Source: CAXMST01 sp032122625 | GTDB lineage: Bacteria > Actinomycetota > Thermoleophilia > Solirubrobacterales > 70-9 | Assembly (NCBI GenBank): GCA_032122625.1 | Contig: JAQBGG010000165.1 | Coordinates: 1-37,423 of the forward strand | Direction of reading: 5' to 3' | DNA length: 37,423 nucleotides | Part shown: positions 1 through 7,725 of the stretch, piece by piece | Layout: each line of letters starts with the position of its first letter | Numbering within the stretch: the first letter of the stretch is position 1 | Program-made: the position numbers and the translations under genes | The notes under the pieces: generated by a model | Seen by the model: only the letters and a program-made list of their open reading frames with translations | What the model was told of the DNA's origin: nothing | The model's database searches: none

Positions 1-283
1 TGCTGTCGACGGCCCCGCCGGCCTCGCCGGCGCCGGACTCATCCGTGAAGACCGTGAAGGCGAGCTCAGGGACCGTCTCGCTTCCGGTGTTCTCGACCCC
101 GAGTACGAGGTTCCTGGTCTCGGCCAACCGCTGCTCGGTCGTGAACTTCGAGTTCGTGATCTCGACCTCGTAGTCCCCCGTCGGCTCGTTCGCGTCCTGG
201 GGATCGCTGGATCCGCAGGCGCCGAGGATGATCGCCGAGGCGGCGGTCGCGGTGACGAGTGCAAGTGGACGCGGCACTGACAT
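1..283 (-). CDS. Secreted lipoprotein, unknown function (C-terminus outside window)
   Basis: The reading frame starts at an ATG at 283 on the minus strand and runs off the left edge, so only the first 94 residues are visible. The N-terminus is a lipoprotein signal: a short basic start, a hydrophobic stretch at residues 7-19, then a lipobox LGAC with Cys23 as the lipidation site, followed by a Ser/Asp/Glu-rich linker. After that comes a beta-rich segment (YEVEITNSKF..., LVLGVENTG) that resembles small extracytoplasmic immunoglobulin-like domains, but I cannot name the family. GAAGG lies about 8 nt upstream of the ATG. The gene is divergent from the YrbE permease at 504, with a 220-bp shared intergenic region. 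The lipoprotein call is firm; the function is unknown. Confidence 0.72.
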   Translation of the reverse strand, partial: MSVPRPLALVTATAASAIILGACGSSDPQDANEPTGDYEVEITNSKFTTEQRLAETRNLVLGVENTGSETVPELAFTVFTDESGAGEAGGAVDS

Positions 284-503
284 GGGATTCGCCTTCGGTC
301 TCTCCCCCAAGGCGCGGGCAACATACCACGGGCTGGTGCGCTCTATTCCGGATAGTCGATCGAGGCCGGCGGCAACTGGCCTATCAGGTGGGTGGGGGGC
401 CGATCAGGGCGTCGCGACGGTTGTCGGTAGCACTGGACCCCCCGATGGACTAAGTTTCAACCTGTCCGGTCGAATTGGGAAACGGACACCCTCGGAGGAG
501 AAG

Positions 504-1310
504 ATGGTCAGAGCAGTAGCCGATAGGGCATTCCTACCCGCCAAGGGCCTGTTCGAGCAGGTCGGCAACATGATGATCCTGACCGGCAAGACGATCACCG
601 CGACCGTCAAGCCCCCGTACCCCTATGGCGGCGAGTTCGTCAGCCAGTTCCTCTTCGCCCTGCAGCTCTGCTGGTTTCCGATGCTGATCAGCACCGTGGC
701 CTTCGGCTTCGGCGCCCCCGGCCTTCAGGCCGCCAACTTCCTCAGCCTGTTCGGTGCCCTCGACCGGCTCGGGGGCTTCTTCATTCTCGCCACGGTCCGT
801 GAGTTTGCCCCGTTCGTGACCGCCGTGGTCGTCGCCGGCGTCGCCGGTACGGCGATTACCGCCGACCTCGGCGCCCGCAAGATCCGCGAGGAGCTCGACG
901 CCTTGATGGTCCTCGGCGTCGATCCGATCAAGAACCTCGTCGTCCCCCGCTTCCTCAGCCTGATGATCATCACCGCGCTGCTCAACATCTACGCGCTGTT
1001 CTTCGGGATCACGGGCGGCATCTTCGCCGAGCTTGCCTACGGCCAGCCGCTCGGAGGCTTCTTCGCGACCCTCTTCAATAATGCCTCGGTCACCGACCTC
1101 TGGGGCAGCGTCCTGAAGACGACCCTGTTCGGCGCGATCATCGCCATCGTCTGCAGCTACAAAGGGATGAATGCGTCCGGAGGTGCCCAAGGGGTGGGGA
1201 CCGCCGTCAATGAGGCCGTCGTAATTGCGTTCATGGGCGTCTTTGCGTTCAACTACGTCTTCACACAAACCCTGCTCGCCACCCACCCGGAAATCTCCAC
1301 GATCAAGTAG
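504..1310 (+). CDS. YrbE/MlaE-family ABC permease (first copy)
   Basis: This 268-aa protein is an integral membrane permease of the MlaE/YrbE (DUF140) family, which forms the membrane part of Mce/Mla-type lipid transporters. The start is ATG 504 because GGAGGAG sits 3 nt upstream; a longer frame reaching back to 228 has no support. There are about five hydrophobic segments, including residues 43-65, 90-115, 150-175 and the C-terminus. The conserved cytoplasmic stretch TADLGARKIREELDALMVLGVDP is present (seen here in two halves, TADLGARKIREE and LDALMVLGVDP) and is the family hallmark thought to contact the ATPase. The next gene is a second YrbE permease, then an MlaF ATPase, which matches the order yrbEA-yrbEB-ATPase. 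The substrate is probably a lipid or sterol-like molecule, by family inference only. Confidence 0.93.
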   Translation: MVRAVADRAFLPAKGLFEQVGNMMILTGKTITATVKPPYPYGGEFVSQFLFALQLCWFPMLISTVAFGFGAPGLQAANFLSLFGALDRLGGFFILATVREFAPFVTAVVVAGVAGTAITADLGARKIREELDALMVLGVDPIKNLVVPRFLSLMIITALLNIYALFFGITGGIFAELAYGQPLGGFFATLFNNASVTDLWGSVLKTTLFGAIIAIVCSYKGMNASGGAQGVGTAVNEAVVIAFMGVFAFNYVFTQTLLATHPEISTIK

Positions 1311-1337
1311 ATGCACGGCGTCTCCGACCAAGCGGAT

Positions 1338-1388
1338 CAAGGACGCGGGAGGCGAAGCGTGCGCCGGCAGGTGAGCCGACGAGGACGC
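1338..1388 (-). repeat. 51-bp repeat, copy A (inverted relative to copy B)
   Basis: Read on the minus strand, this segment matches 3225-3275 on the plus strand at 44 of 51 positions by hand alignment. The longest identical run is 16 bp (GGCGCACGCTTCGCCT), and the end GCGTCCTTG is also identical. It lies in the 107-bp gap between the two permease genes. Copies A and B therefore bracket the second permease and the ATPase gene in inverted orientation. Confidence 0.75.
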
Positions 1389-1417
1389 AGAGATGCGCCG
1401 CGTCGAAGGCGGCGTCG

Positions 1418-2215
1418 ATGAACGGCTGGATGGCCGTGCCCCGGGAATGGCTCGCCTCGCTCGGCGAAATGACCCGCTTCTGCGGGCGGGTCGTGACCCT
1501 CGTCTTCAGCGGCCGCGTCTTCCAGTTCTTTGGTGAGACCCTGCGCCAGGCCGGGATCCTGGTCCTCGGCTCGACGATCGTCATCTGGGGCCTGGTCTTC
1601 ATCCTTGGCCTCACCTGTGGGATCGAGGGGGCCTACTTCAACCGCTCAGTCGGCTCACCGGCCTACGCCGGGGTGTTCGCTGCCTGGTGCGATCTTCGCG
1701 AGGTGATCCCCTACGCCTTCGGCTACATGCTGGCGGCCAAGGTCGGCACCGGGATCGTCGCCGAGATCGGCGCGATGCGGATTTCCGACGAGATCGACGC
1801 GATGGAGGTGATGGGTATTCCGCCCGTCACCTTCCTGGCCGCGACCCGCCTGCTCGCGGCCTGGATGACGCTGCCGTTCATGTACCTGGCGGCGATCGGC
1901 ATTGGCTTCTTCGCCAGCTACCTCGCCGTCGTCGAGCAGATCGGCGAGGTCTCCTCCGGTGGTTATCTCCTGATCTTCTGGATGTTCCAGAATCCACCCG
2001 ACCTCATATTCAGCGTGATCAAAGCCATGACAATGGCGACCGTGATCGTGCTGGTCGGCTGCTATTACGGCTACACGGCGGGCGGTGGGCCGGTTGGCGT
2101 CGGTACCGCCACCGCGAAGTCCATGGTGATCAACATCGTCTTGGTCCACATAATCGGAATGATGGGAACGCTGGTGTTCTGGGGCGCCAACCCGAGGGCA
2201 CCAATAGGTGGTTAG
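1418..2215 (+). CDS. YrbE/MlaE-family ABC permease (second copy)
   Basis: This 265-aa paralogue of the preceding permease is the usual YrbEB partner. Hydrophobic segments lie near residues 46-66, 95-110, 145-175, 185-200 and 210-260. The family motif appears as GAMRISDEIDAMEVMGI at about residues 120-136, corresponding to the GARKIREELDALMVLG motif of the first permease. The chosen start is ATG 1418, which is preceded only by a weak purine-rich AAGG; other candidate starts upstream are out of frame. The 107-bp gap after the first permease is unusually long for this operon and holds repeat copy A. The two permeases probably form a heterodimer driven by the ATPase at 2270. Confidence 0.92.
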   Translation: MNGWMAVPREWLASLGEMTRFCGRVVTLVFSGRVFQFFGETLRQAGILVLGSTIVIWGLVFILGLTCGIEGAYFNRSVGSPAYAGVFAAWCDLREVIPYAFGYMLAAKVGTGIVAEIGAMRISDEIDAMEVMGIPPVTFLAATRLLAAWMTLPFMYLAAIGIGFFASYLAVVEQIGEVSSGGYLLIFWMFQNPPDLIFSVIKAMTMATVIVLVGCYYGYTAGGGPVGVGTATAKSMVINIVLVHIIGMMGTLVFWGANPRAPIGG

Positions 2216-2269
2216 ACCGCGGAGGGATCGGTCCGTCATCTCAAGAACCGAATCGAGGAGGAGACCCGA

Positions 2270-3202
2270 ATGGAAGCATCAGAGAGCGGCGAGCAGGTAG
2301 CGGCGGGGGCTGGGGCCCCGCCCGAGGACCCGGACTCGGCCGCGCCTGAGCTGGGTCACCTCAACAGGGACTACTCGATCCCCGGTGTCGATCCCGGCGA
2401 CGCCGATCCATACCGGTGGCACACCGGCCGCAAGCGCGATCATGGTGGCGAGGATTCGATCGAGGTGATCGACCTTGTCAAGCAGTTCGGCAAGACCCGG
2501 ATCATCAACGGGCTCAATCTCGGGCTACCGGAGGACCAGGTCTCGATGGTGCTCGGACCGTCGGGTACCGGCAAGTCGGTGCTGATCAAGCTGATCGTCG
2601 GCCTGCTGTACCCCGACGCCGGCGACATCCTCGTCCACGGTGAGTCGGTTCCGAACATGACCGACGACGAGCTCTTCGAGATGCGCAAGAAGTTCGGCCT
2701 GCTGTTCCAGGACGGGGCGCTGTTCGGCTCGATGAATATCTACGACAACACGGCCTTCCCGCTCCGCCAGCACACCGACAAGTCGGAGGACGAGATCAGC
2801 GAGATCTGCAACCAGCGCCTTGCGGAGGTGGGGCTGGCCGAGGCCCACTACAAGATGCCGAACGAGCTCTCGGGAGGCATGCGCAAGCGGGCGGGCTTTG
2901 CCCGGGCCCTGGTCCTCGATCCGGCGATCGTCTTCTTCGACGAGCCGGACTCGGGCCTCGACCCGGTGCGCACGGCCCTGCTCTGCGAGTTGATCCGAGA
3001 GATCCACGAGGAGCACGGCGGCTGCTACATGGTGATCAGCCACGACCTCGGCACCGCCCGCCGGATCGCCGACTTCATCGCCGTCCTTTGGAAGGGGCGG
3101 ATCGTTGAGAGCGGCCCCGGGGAGGAGCTGTTCGACAGCCCGAACGACTTCGTCCGCCAGTTCCTCAACGCAGAGGTCGTCGGCCCCCTGGCAATGGACT
3201 AG
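2270..3202 (+). CDS. MlaF/Mkl-type ABC transporter ATPase
   Basis: This 310-aa protein is the nucleotide-binding subunit of the YrbE transporter. Walker A is GPSGTGKS at residues 96-103; the signature LSGGMRKR and a Walker B ending FFDEPDSGLDP follow. The DEPDSGLDP variant is typical of MlaF/Mkl ATPases. The first 62 or so residues are an acidic, Pro/Gly-rich extension that precedes the ABC domain (which begins near EVIDLVKQFG) and looks disordered. A GAGGAGG ribosome-binding site lies before ATG 2270. A 9-bp hairpin follows the stop by 7 nt. No MCE substrate-binding protein follows, although MCE genes usually adjoin this module, so the partner must be elsewhere or absent. Confidence 0.94.
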   Translation: MEASESGEQVAAGAGAPPEDPDSAAPELGHLNRDYSIPGVDPGDADPYRWHTGRKRDHGGEDSIEVIDLVKQFGKTRIINGLNLGLPEDQVSMVLGPSGTGKSVLIKLIVGLLYPDAGDILVHGESVPNMTDDELFEMRKKFGLLFQDGALFGSMNIYDNTAFPLRQHTDKSEDEISEICNQRLAEVGLAEAHYKMPNELSGGMRKRAGFARALVLDPAIVFFDEPDSGLDPVRTALLCELIREIHEEHGGCYMVISHDLGTARRIADFIAVLWKGRIVESGPGEELFDSPNDFVRQFLNAEVVGPLAMD

Positions 3203-3209
3203 CGGTCTG

Positions 3210-3230
3210 GGACGCCGCTGGGCGGCGTCC
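3210..3230 (+). terminator. Hairpin 3' of the MlaF-type ATPase gene
   Basis: Perfect 9-bp stem GGACGCCGC / GCGGCGTCC with a TGG loop, starting 7 nt after the stop at 3202. There is no T-tract, so it is a GC-rich actinobacterial-type terminator or an RNA-stabilising hairpin. Its right arm overlaps the start of repeat copy B. Confidence 0.55.
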
Positions 3231-3275
3231 TCCGCGGCTCACGTGCTGGCGCACGCTTCGCCTTGTGCGTCCTTG
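3225..3275 (+). repeat. 51-bp repeat, copy B
   Basis: Partner of 1338-1388 in opposite orientation, 44/51 identical. It begins inside the terminator-like hairpin and ends GCGTCCTTG at 3275. I did not find a third copy in the window by eye. Confidence 0.75.
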
Positions 3276-3361
3276 CCCAGCGACGGCCCAGCCTCGCTTC
3301 TCCATCGCCAGGGCAGCGGTCGTGCTGCGAGTAACGTGGCGCGGTGGGGGCTGCTCGGGGT

Positions 3362-3483
3362 GGGTGGCACGAAAGTGTTCGTGGGCGCGAGGTTCGTGGC
3401 ACCGTGGCGGCGGGGGAGCGAGGGTGGCACGTTATTGTCGGCGTGGCGGGCGAGGGTGGCTCCTTTTTCTCGGCGTGGAGGGC
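3362..3483. repeat. Degenerate ~32-bp tandem repeat
   Basis: The two best units are 3420-3451 and 3452-3483, each 32 bp, beginning GAGGGTGGC and carrying TCGGCGTGG near the end. Two more diverged units precede them (3362-3388 and 3389-3419), both carrying GTGGCAC-like cores. The first unit also forms an imperfect inverted repeat (GGTGGCACGAA against TTCGTGGCACC). The region is non-coding, between the ATPase gene and the convergent DUF1697 gene. Confidence 0.55.
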
Positions 3484-3551
3484 GAACGCCGGGCGTGAGA
3501 TGTTGGGCTGAGCGCCGGTTTGGCCGGGGCTCGATCAGGAAATTGGCGGGC

Positions 3552-4109
3552 TCAAGCGAGGAACTTGGCGGTGATTCGCTGGATCGTGTTCAGGGTGCGG
3601 GTGGTGCTGGGACCGATCAGCTTGGTCAGGGCCTTCAGGTCCAGCTCGGAATCGGTCATGCGGCCGGCGGGGAGCCAGTGGAGCTCGCCGGGGCCGAAGG
3701 CGATGCGGTCGGCGGCGGTCGATAGCTGGAGGGCGCGCTTGCGATCGGCCGCCGAGGGCACCTCCCGGAGCAGGATCACCTGGGGCTTGCCGACGCACGC
3801 TTCGAGCTCCCCGGCGTCGAAGGGGCCCGCTCCGGCGATTGCCCGGACCGCGGCGGCGGACCGCAGGTAGACCGGCGCGGCGAATCCGAGCTCCCGCTCG
3901 AGCGCCCGCTCGGCGGCAGCGGCAACCCGGTCCGTCGCTGAGGAGCCGCCGGCGTCGAAGATCACATTGCCACTGGCAATGAAGGTCTCGACGCGCTCGT
4001 AGCCGACCGCCTCGAAGGCGGCACACAACTGCTCCTTCGTTGCCTTGTGGCCGCCGACGTTGATGCTTCCGAGGAAGGCGACGAAGCGATTGTCGCCGGC
4101 GTTGCTCAT
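3552..4109 (-). CDS. DUF1697 family protein
   Basis: This 185-aa protein starts at ATG 4109 and matches the DUF1697 family across its length. The typical opening FVAFLGSINVGGHKATKEQL corresponds to the family pattern of a beta strand, GINVGG, then a helix, and it is followed by ETFIASGNVIFDAGG (family pattern TYIQSGNVVF). Later parts include PQVILLREVPSA and the C-terminal ATTRTLNTIQRI-type segment (seen here as STTRTLNTIQRITAKF). No catalytic function is established for the family. A TAGGCT hexamer lies 6 nt upstream of the ATG, so the mRNA is probably leaderless. The gene is divergent from the MMPL exporter gene at 4179, with only 69 bp between the starts. Confidence 0.9.
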   Translation of the reverse strand: MSNAGDNRFVAFLGSINVGGHKATKEQLCAAFEAVGYERVETFIASGNVIFDAGGSSATDRVAAAAERALERELGFAAPVYLRSAAAVRAIAGAGPFDAGELEACVGKPQVILLREVPSAADRKRALQLSTAADRIAFGPGELHWLPAGRMTDSELDLKALTKLIGPSTTRTLNTIQRITAKFLA

Positions 4110-4115
4110 CGGGGC

Positions 4116-4121
4116 AGCCTA
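4116..4121 (-). promoter_or_regulatory. Putative -10 element of the DUF1697 gene
   Basis: TAGGCT on the minus strand, with a 6-nt spacer to ATG 4109. The spacing would place the transcription start at or next to the start codon. Confidence 0.5.
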
Positions 4122-4165
4122 GATAAGTGCCCGCCGAGGGCGGCGTGTCGGAGTGCCACACAACC

Positions 4166-4171
4166 TAAGCT
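4166..4171 (+). promoter_or_regulatory. Putative -10 element of the MMPL gene
   Basis: TAAGCT followed by 7 nt and then GTG 4179. There is no Shine-Dalgarno sequence, so a leaderless mRNA is likely. No convincing -35 is visible. Confidence 0.5.
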
Positions 4172-4178
4172 TGCGGGC

Positions 4179-6848
4179 GTGAGAGCATTCCTGGGCAGGG
4201 TCAGCGAGTGGTCGGTCACGCATCCCACACAGACGATGGCGTCTGTGATCGCGATTGTGGCGATCGTCGGCGTCGTCGGCGCGCTCCGGTTGAGCCCCGA
4301 CGCCGGCACCGACAAGCTCGTCGACACCGGTTCCTCGGCATATGCCGGCACTCAGGAGTTTCGCGATCGCTTCGGCGACGACGCGATCGTCATCCTCGCC
4401 CAGGGCGATCTGCAGAAGCTGATCCTGACCGATCAGATCAGACAGCTCCTGAAGCTCGAGACCTGTCTCTCCGGCAACGCGCCGCCCGACGATCCCGAGT
4501 TCCCTGAGGTTTGCAGGCGGATCGCGGCCCTCGGTGCGACGCGGGTCGTCTTCGGCCCAGCCACCTTCCTCAACCAGTCGGCCACCCAGGCGCTGCAGTA
4601 CGCCGGCAGCCTCTACACCAAGGTTCAGGCCGACGCCGAGGCGGCCGGCGCGGCGGCGGCCAAGCGGGCGGCCAAGCGGGGCCTCGATGATGCCGCCCAG
4701 CAGGCCGCCGCCGCCTCCGTCCAGCAGGCCGCGATTACGAAGCTGCTCGCCCGGTACAAGGACGTACTCGCCGCAGTCGGGGACTTCGGTATCCCGAGTA
4801 TCGACAACGCGGGTTTCGTTGAGGCGGTCGCCTTTGACTCGAGGCCTCCGGCGGGGACTCCGAAGGCGCGGTTCGGCTACCTGTTCCCCTCCAGCGAGGG
4901 GGCCCTGATCTCCGCCCGCCTGCAGCCGGACCTCGATGACGACACCCGGCGCGAGGCGATCGGCCTGATCCGCGAGGCGACCAACGACGAGGCCTTCAAG
5001 TTGAAGGACGGAGCCCACTACGAGATCAGCGGTGTCCCGGTTGTTGTCGAGGGCCTCGCCGACGAGCTCGGCGGTGAGCTGTTCATCCTGCTTGGTGTCG
5101 CTCTGGTCGTGATGGCGCTGGCGCTGATCGCGGTGTTCGGACCGCCGCTGCGGCTGCTGCCGTTGTTCGTCGCGCTCGGCGCCGCGGCGATGGCCTTCGG
5201 GCTGCTCTCGATCATCGGTGGCTCGCTGACGATGGCTTCAGTCGCGGTGCTGCCCGTGGTCATCGGGCTCGGTGTCGACTACGCGATTCAGCTACAGGCA
5301 AGGTTCCGCGAAGCGGTTGCGGAGAGGCGGCGACCAGCTGCCTCGGCCGTGCTCGCGGCCGTCCGCGGCGGGCCGGTGATCGCCACCGCGGCGCTGGCGA
5401 CGACCGTCGGTTTCCTTTCGCTGGCGCTCTCGCCGATCCCGATGGTGCGCGAGTTCGGACTCGCTCTCGTGATCGGCGTGATCTCGGCGCTGGCGATCGC
5501 GATCACGGCGGGCCTCGCTGCGCTCTCGACGATCGAGATCAGCGGTGAGCAGTCGCCGCCTCGGCGCGGCGGCGGTCGGCTCGACCGTGCCGGCAGCTTC
5601 TTTGCCGACGCGGGCGAGCGCACCCGTGAGCTGCTGCAGAGCGCCCGAGCCCGCGCCTCCGGCTTCGGCAACTCGGCGCTGGCGACGGCGATCACGAGTC
5701 CGGGACGGGTGCTGATCGTTGCGGCGGTGCTGGCCGCCGCCGGCTGGGCCGCTTCGACTCAGACCGAGGTCGTCTCCGACATCGATGAGCTGGTGCCGGC
5801 CGATCTCCCAGCGCTGCAGTCCGTCAATGCGCTCGAATCAGTCACCGGCGTCTCCGGCGAGCTCGACGTGATCGTCAGCGGCGAGGATGTGACCACGCCG
5901 GCGGCCATCGCCTGGATGCGGGACTTCAAGCAGAGGGTGCTGGAGCAGCACGGGTTCGGTGGTGAGTTCCCTGACTGCCGGGCCGCCGGCACCGAACTCT
6001 GCCCGGGGCCTGCGCTGCCGGATCTGATCAGGGGGGACGGTGAGCCCTCACAGGCCCGGATCGACGGGGTCCTCGACGCCGTGCCCGGCTATTTCCTGCA
6101 GGCGATCCTCTCGGCTCCGGAGGGCCGCGAGCAGGTTGCCGCCATCTCCTTTCTGATTCCGGTTATGCCGCTCGACGAGCAGGAGGCCCTGATCGGAGAG
6201 ATCCGCGACGAACTTGACCCACCGGCCGGGATCGCCGCCGAGGTAGTCGGCCTGCCGGTGCTGGCGGCCGACGCCAACGCCGAGCTCTCAGGCTCGCGGT
6301 ACTGGCTCACCCTGGTCGGCCTGATCGCTGTCGGCCTCGTCCTCGGAGCCGTCTATCGCAACGCCCGCCGGGCGCTCCTGCCGATGGTCCCGATCGCGCT
6401 GGCGACCGGCTGGTCAGCGCTGGTGCTGGCGGCAATGCAGATTCCCCTCAACCCGATGTCGGCAACGCTCGGCGTTCTGGTGATCGCCGTGGCGACGGAG
6501 TTCAGCGTGATCCTCTCAGCCCGCTACCACGAGGAGCGAGCCGCTGGGCTCAGCGTCGGCCAGGCGCTGCGACGCACCTACTCGCGCACAGGAACAGCGG
6601 TGCTCGCCTCGGGTATCACCTCCATCGCCGGGTTTGGAGTCCTGATCGCCAGTGAGATCACGATGCTGCGGGACTTCGGCCTGGTGACGATCGTTGACCT
6701 CAGCGTGGCGCTGCTCGGCGTGATGCTTGTGCTTCCCGCAACCCTGGTCTGGGCGGAGGGTGGCTTCAGGCCATTTCCCGCCAGGCGCCGGAGGGGCCGC
6801 GGTATGCCAGGCGCGCCGATTCCCGAGCCCTCCGAGCCCGCCGCCTGA
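4179..6848 (+). CDS. MMPL/RND-superfamily transporter
   Basis: This 889-aa protein is an RND-type exporter of the MMPL family. I chose GTG 4179 because a TAAGCT -10-like hexamer lies 7 nt upstream and the first membrane segment then begins near residue 20; the open frame back to 4047 would overlap the divergent DUF1697 gene. Layout: TM1 (MASVIAIVAIVGVVGALRL), a large extracytoplasmic loop with an Ala-rich helical hairpin, a five-helix block (about residues 300-450, containing VVIGLGVDYAIQLQARF), a cytoplasmic linker, a second TM and loop, and a second five-helix block (containing VATEFSVILSARYHEE). The GVDYAI and EFSVIL segments match the RND TM4 proton-relay region. The substrate, perhaps a lipid or hopanoid, cannot be told from sequence. 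It is followed 40 nt later by a thioredoxin-fold gene. Confidence 0.92.
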   Translation: MRAFLGRVSEWSVTHPTQTMASVIAIVAIVGVVGALRLSPDAGTDKLVDTGSSAYAGTQEFRDRFGDDAIVILAQGDLQKLILTDQIRQLLKLETCLSGNAPPDDPEFPEVCRRIAALGATRVVFGPATFLNQSATQALQYAGSLYTKVQADAEAAGAAAAKRAAKRGLDDAAQQAAAASVQQAAITKLLARYKDVLAAVGDFGIPSIDNAGFVEAVAFDSRPPAGTPKARFGYLFPSSEGALISARLQPDLDDDTRREAIGLIREATNDEAFKLKDGAHYEISGVPVVVEGLADELGGELFILLGVALVVMALALIAVFGPPLRLLPLFVALGAAAMAFGLLSIIGGSLTMASVAVLPVVIGLGVDYAIQLQARFREAVAERRRPAASAVLAAVRGGPVIATAALATTVGFLSLALSPIPMVREFGLALVIGVISALAIAITAGLAALSTIEISGEQSPPRRGGGRLDRAGSFFADAGERTRELLQSARARASGFGNSALATAITSPGRVLIVAAVLAAAGWAASTQTEVVSDIDELVPADLPALQSVNALESVTGVSGELDVIVSGEDVTTPAAIAWMRDFKQRVLEQHGFGGEFPDCRAAGTELCPGPALPDLIRGDGEPSQARIDGVLDAVPGYFLQAILSAPEGREQVAAISFLIPVMPLDEQEALIGEIRDELDPPAGIAAEVVGLPVLAADANAELSGSRYWLTLVGLIAVGLVLGAVYRNARRALLPMVPIALATGWSALVLAAMQIPLNPMSATLGVLVIAVATEFSVILSARYHEERAAGLSVGQALRRTYSRTGTAVLASGITSIAGFGVLIASEITMLRDFGLVTIVDLSVALLGVMLVLPATLVWAEGGFRPFPARRRRGRGMPGAPIPEPSEPAA

Positions 6849-6888
6849 TGCGAACAGGCATCGAGATGGAAGCGGGCATCTAGTCTCA

Positions 6889-7725
6889 ATGGACGGCAGC
6901 GGCAGCGGCTGGTGGCCGGATGAGCCAGACCCCGAGGAGCGGGGCGAGGCCGCCGAGCAGTCTGAACACGCCGATCCGCGGGGCGGGAGGCCCGGCAGCG
7001 GGCCACCGTGGCGACCGCCCCGAGGTCTGCAGTCACGGGATCGGCCCAAGATTGCCTCCCGCTACTCCCTCTACGTCGGGCTCGCGTTCGTAGTTCTCGC
7101 CGGGGTTGCGGTCTACAACGCCGTGCGGACCGACGAAGGGGGGCTGCTCGGGGCCGACCCTGACGCCAATCGAGGTCTGCCGATCCCCGAGTTCGCCGCC
7201 CCGGATGTGCTCGCTGCATTCGGCCGCGACTTCGACGCCAACATTGCCCAGGACGACTGCGACAGTTCCCGCAACCCGTGCCCGCCCGATCAGGTGCGGG
7301 TGCCCGCCTGCGAGGTGGAGGTGGAGGGGGCGATCCGGGTCTGCGACTTCTTCGATAAGCCCTTGGCGATCTCGTTCTGGTTTACCCGGGGCGGCGATTG
7401 CCTGCCGACTCAGGACGCCTTCGCGCGCGTCGCGGCTGAGCGCGGGGAGGAGCTCAACTTCCTCTCGGTCAACATCCTCGACGACCGCGAGGATGTCGCC
7501 CGGATCGTGCGCGAGCATGGCTGGGAGGTGCCGGTCGCCCACGACGCGGACGGCGCGGTATCCAACATCATCGGGGTCGGGGTCTGCCCGACGATCCTGC
7601 TGGCCTACTCGGGGGGGATCATCGACAGGGCCGAGATCACACCGGGCAACTTCGACGTCGCCGATATCGACGCTCTGGTCGACGACCTGCTGGCCTCCAG
7701 TGAGGCCAGGGAGCGCGGGGCGTGA
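6889..7725 (+). CDS. Membrane-anchored thioredoxin/TlpA-fold protein with altered active site
   Basis: This 278-aa protein has an acidic, Gly/Pro-rich cytoplasmic N-terminus (1-55), one membrane helix (about 58-78) and an extracytoplasmic thioredoxin-like domain. The domain shows the expected order: AISFWF strand, active-site helix, LNFLSVNILDD strand, VPVAHDADGAVSNIIGV, then a cis-Pro loop CPTILLAY (Pro234). In TlpA/ResA proteins the strand is followed by WCxxC; here the equivalent is RGGDC, so the nucleophilic Cys is replaced by Gly168 and only Cys171 remains. Extra Cys at 124, 131, 141 and 152 lie in an insertion before the domain. ATG 6889 is the first reasonable start; TAGTCT lies just 2 nt upstream. 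The 3' end overlaps the next gene by 4 nt (GTGA). Redox function is therefore uncertain. Confidence 0.82.
   Translation: MDGSGSGWWPDEPDPEERGEAAEQSEHADPRGGRPGSGPPWRPPRGLQSRDRPKIASRYSLYVGLAFVVLAGVAVYNAVRTDEGGLLGADPDANRGLPIPEFAAPDVLAAFGRDFDANIAQDDCDSSRNPCPPDQVRVPACEVEVEGAIRVCDFFDKPLAISFWFTRGGDCLPTQDAFARVAAERGEELNFLSVNILDDREDVARIVREHGWEVPVAHDADGAVSNIIGVGVCPTILLAYSGGIIDRAEITPGNFDVADIDALVDDLLASSEARERGA

Larger units (their letters stand above)
3203..3551. other. 349-bp gene-free gap after the ATPase gene
   Basis: I see no credible gene here on either strand. The gap holds a terminator-like hairpin (3210-3230), repeat copy B (3225-3275) and a degenerate tandem repeat (3362-3483). The frames that cross it have no family resemblance and are extended by the high GC content. 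Confidence 0.6.

Noticed and set aside
534..1340. 268-residue minus-strand frame opposite the first permease
   Set aside because: Highly charged shadow of a membrane protein; no ribosome-binding site or family match.
3105..3725. 206-residue plus-strand frame across the 3.2-3.5 kb gap
   Set aside because: It overlaps the ATPase and DUF1697 genes and covers the repeats. The translated sequence is Ala/Gly/Arg/Ser-rich without domains.
6881..6886. TAGTCT as the -10 of the thioredoxin-fold gene
   Set aside because: It lies only 2 nt before ATG 6889, too close for transcription to begin at or before the codon, so I did not list it as a promoter.
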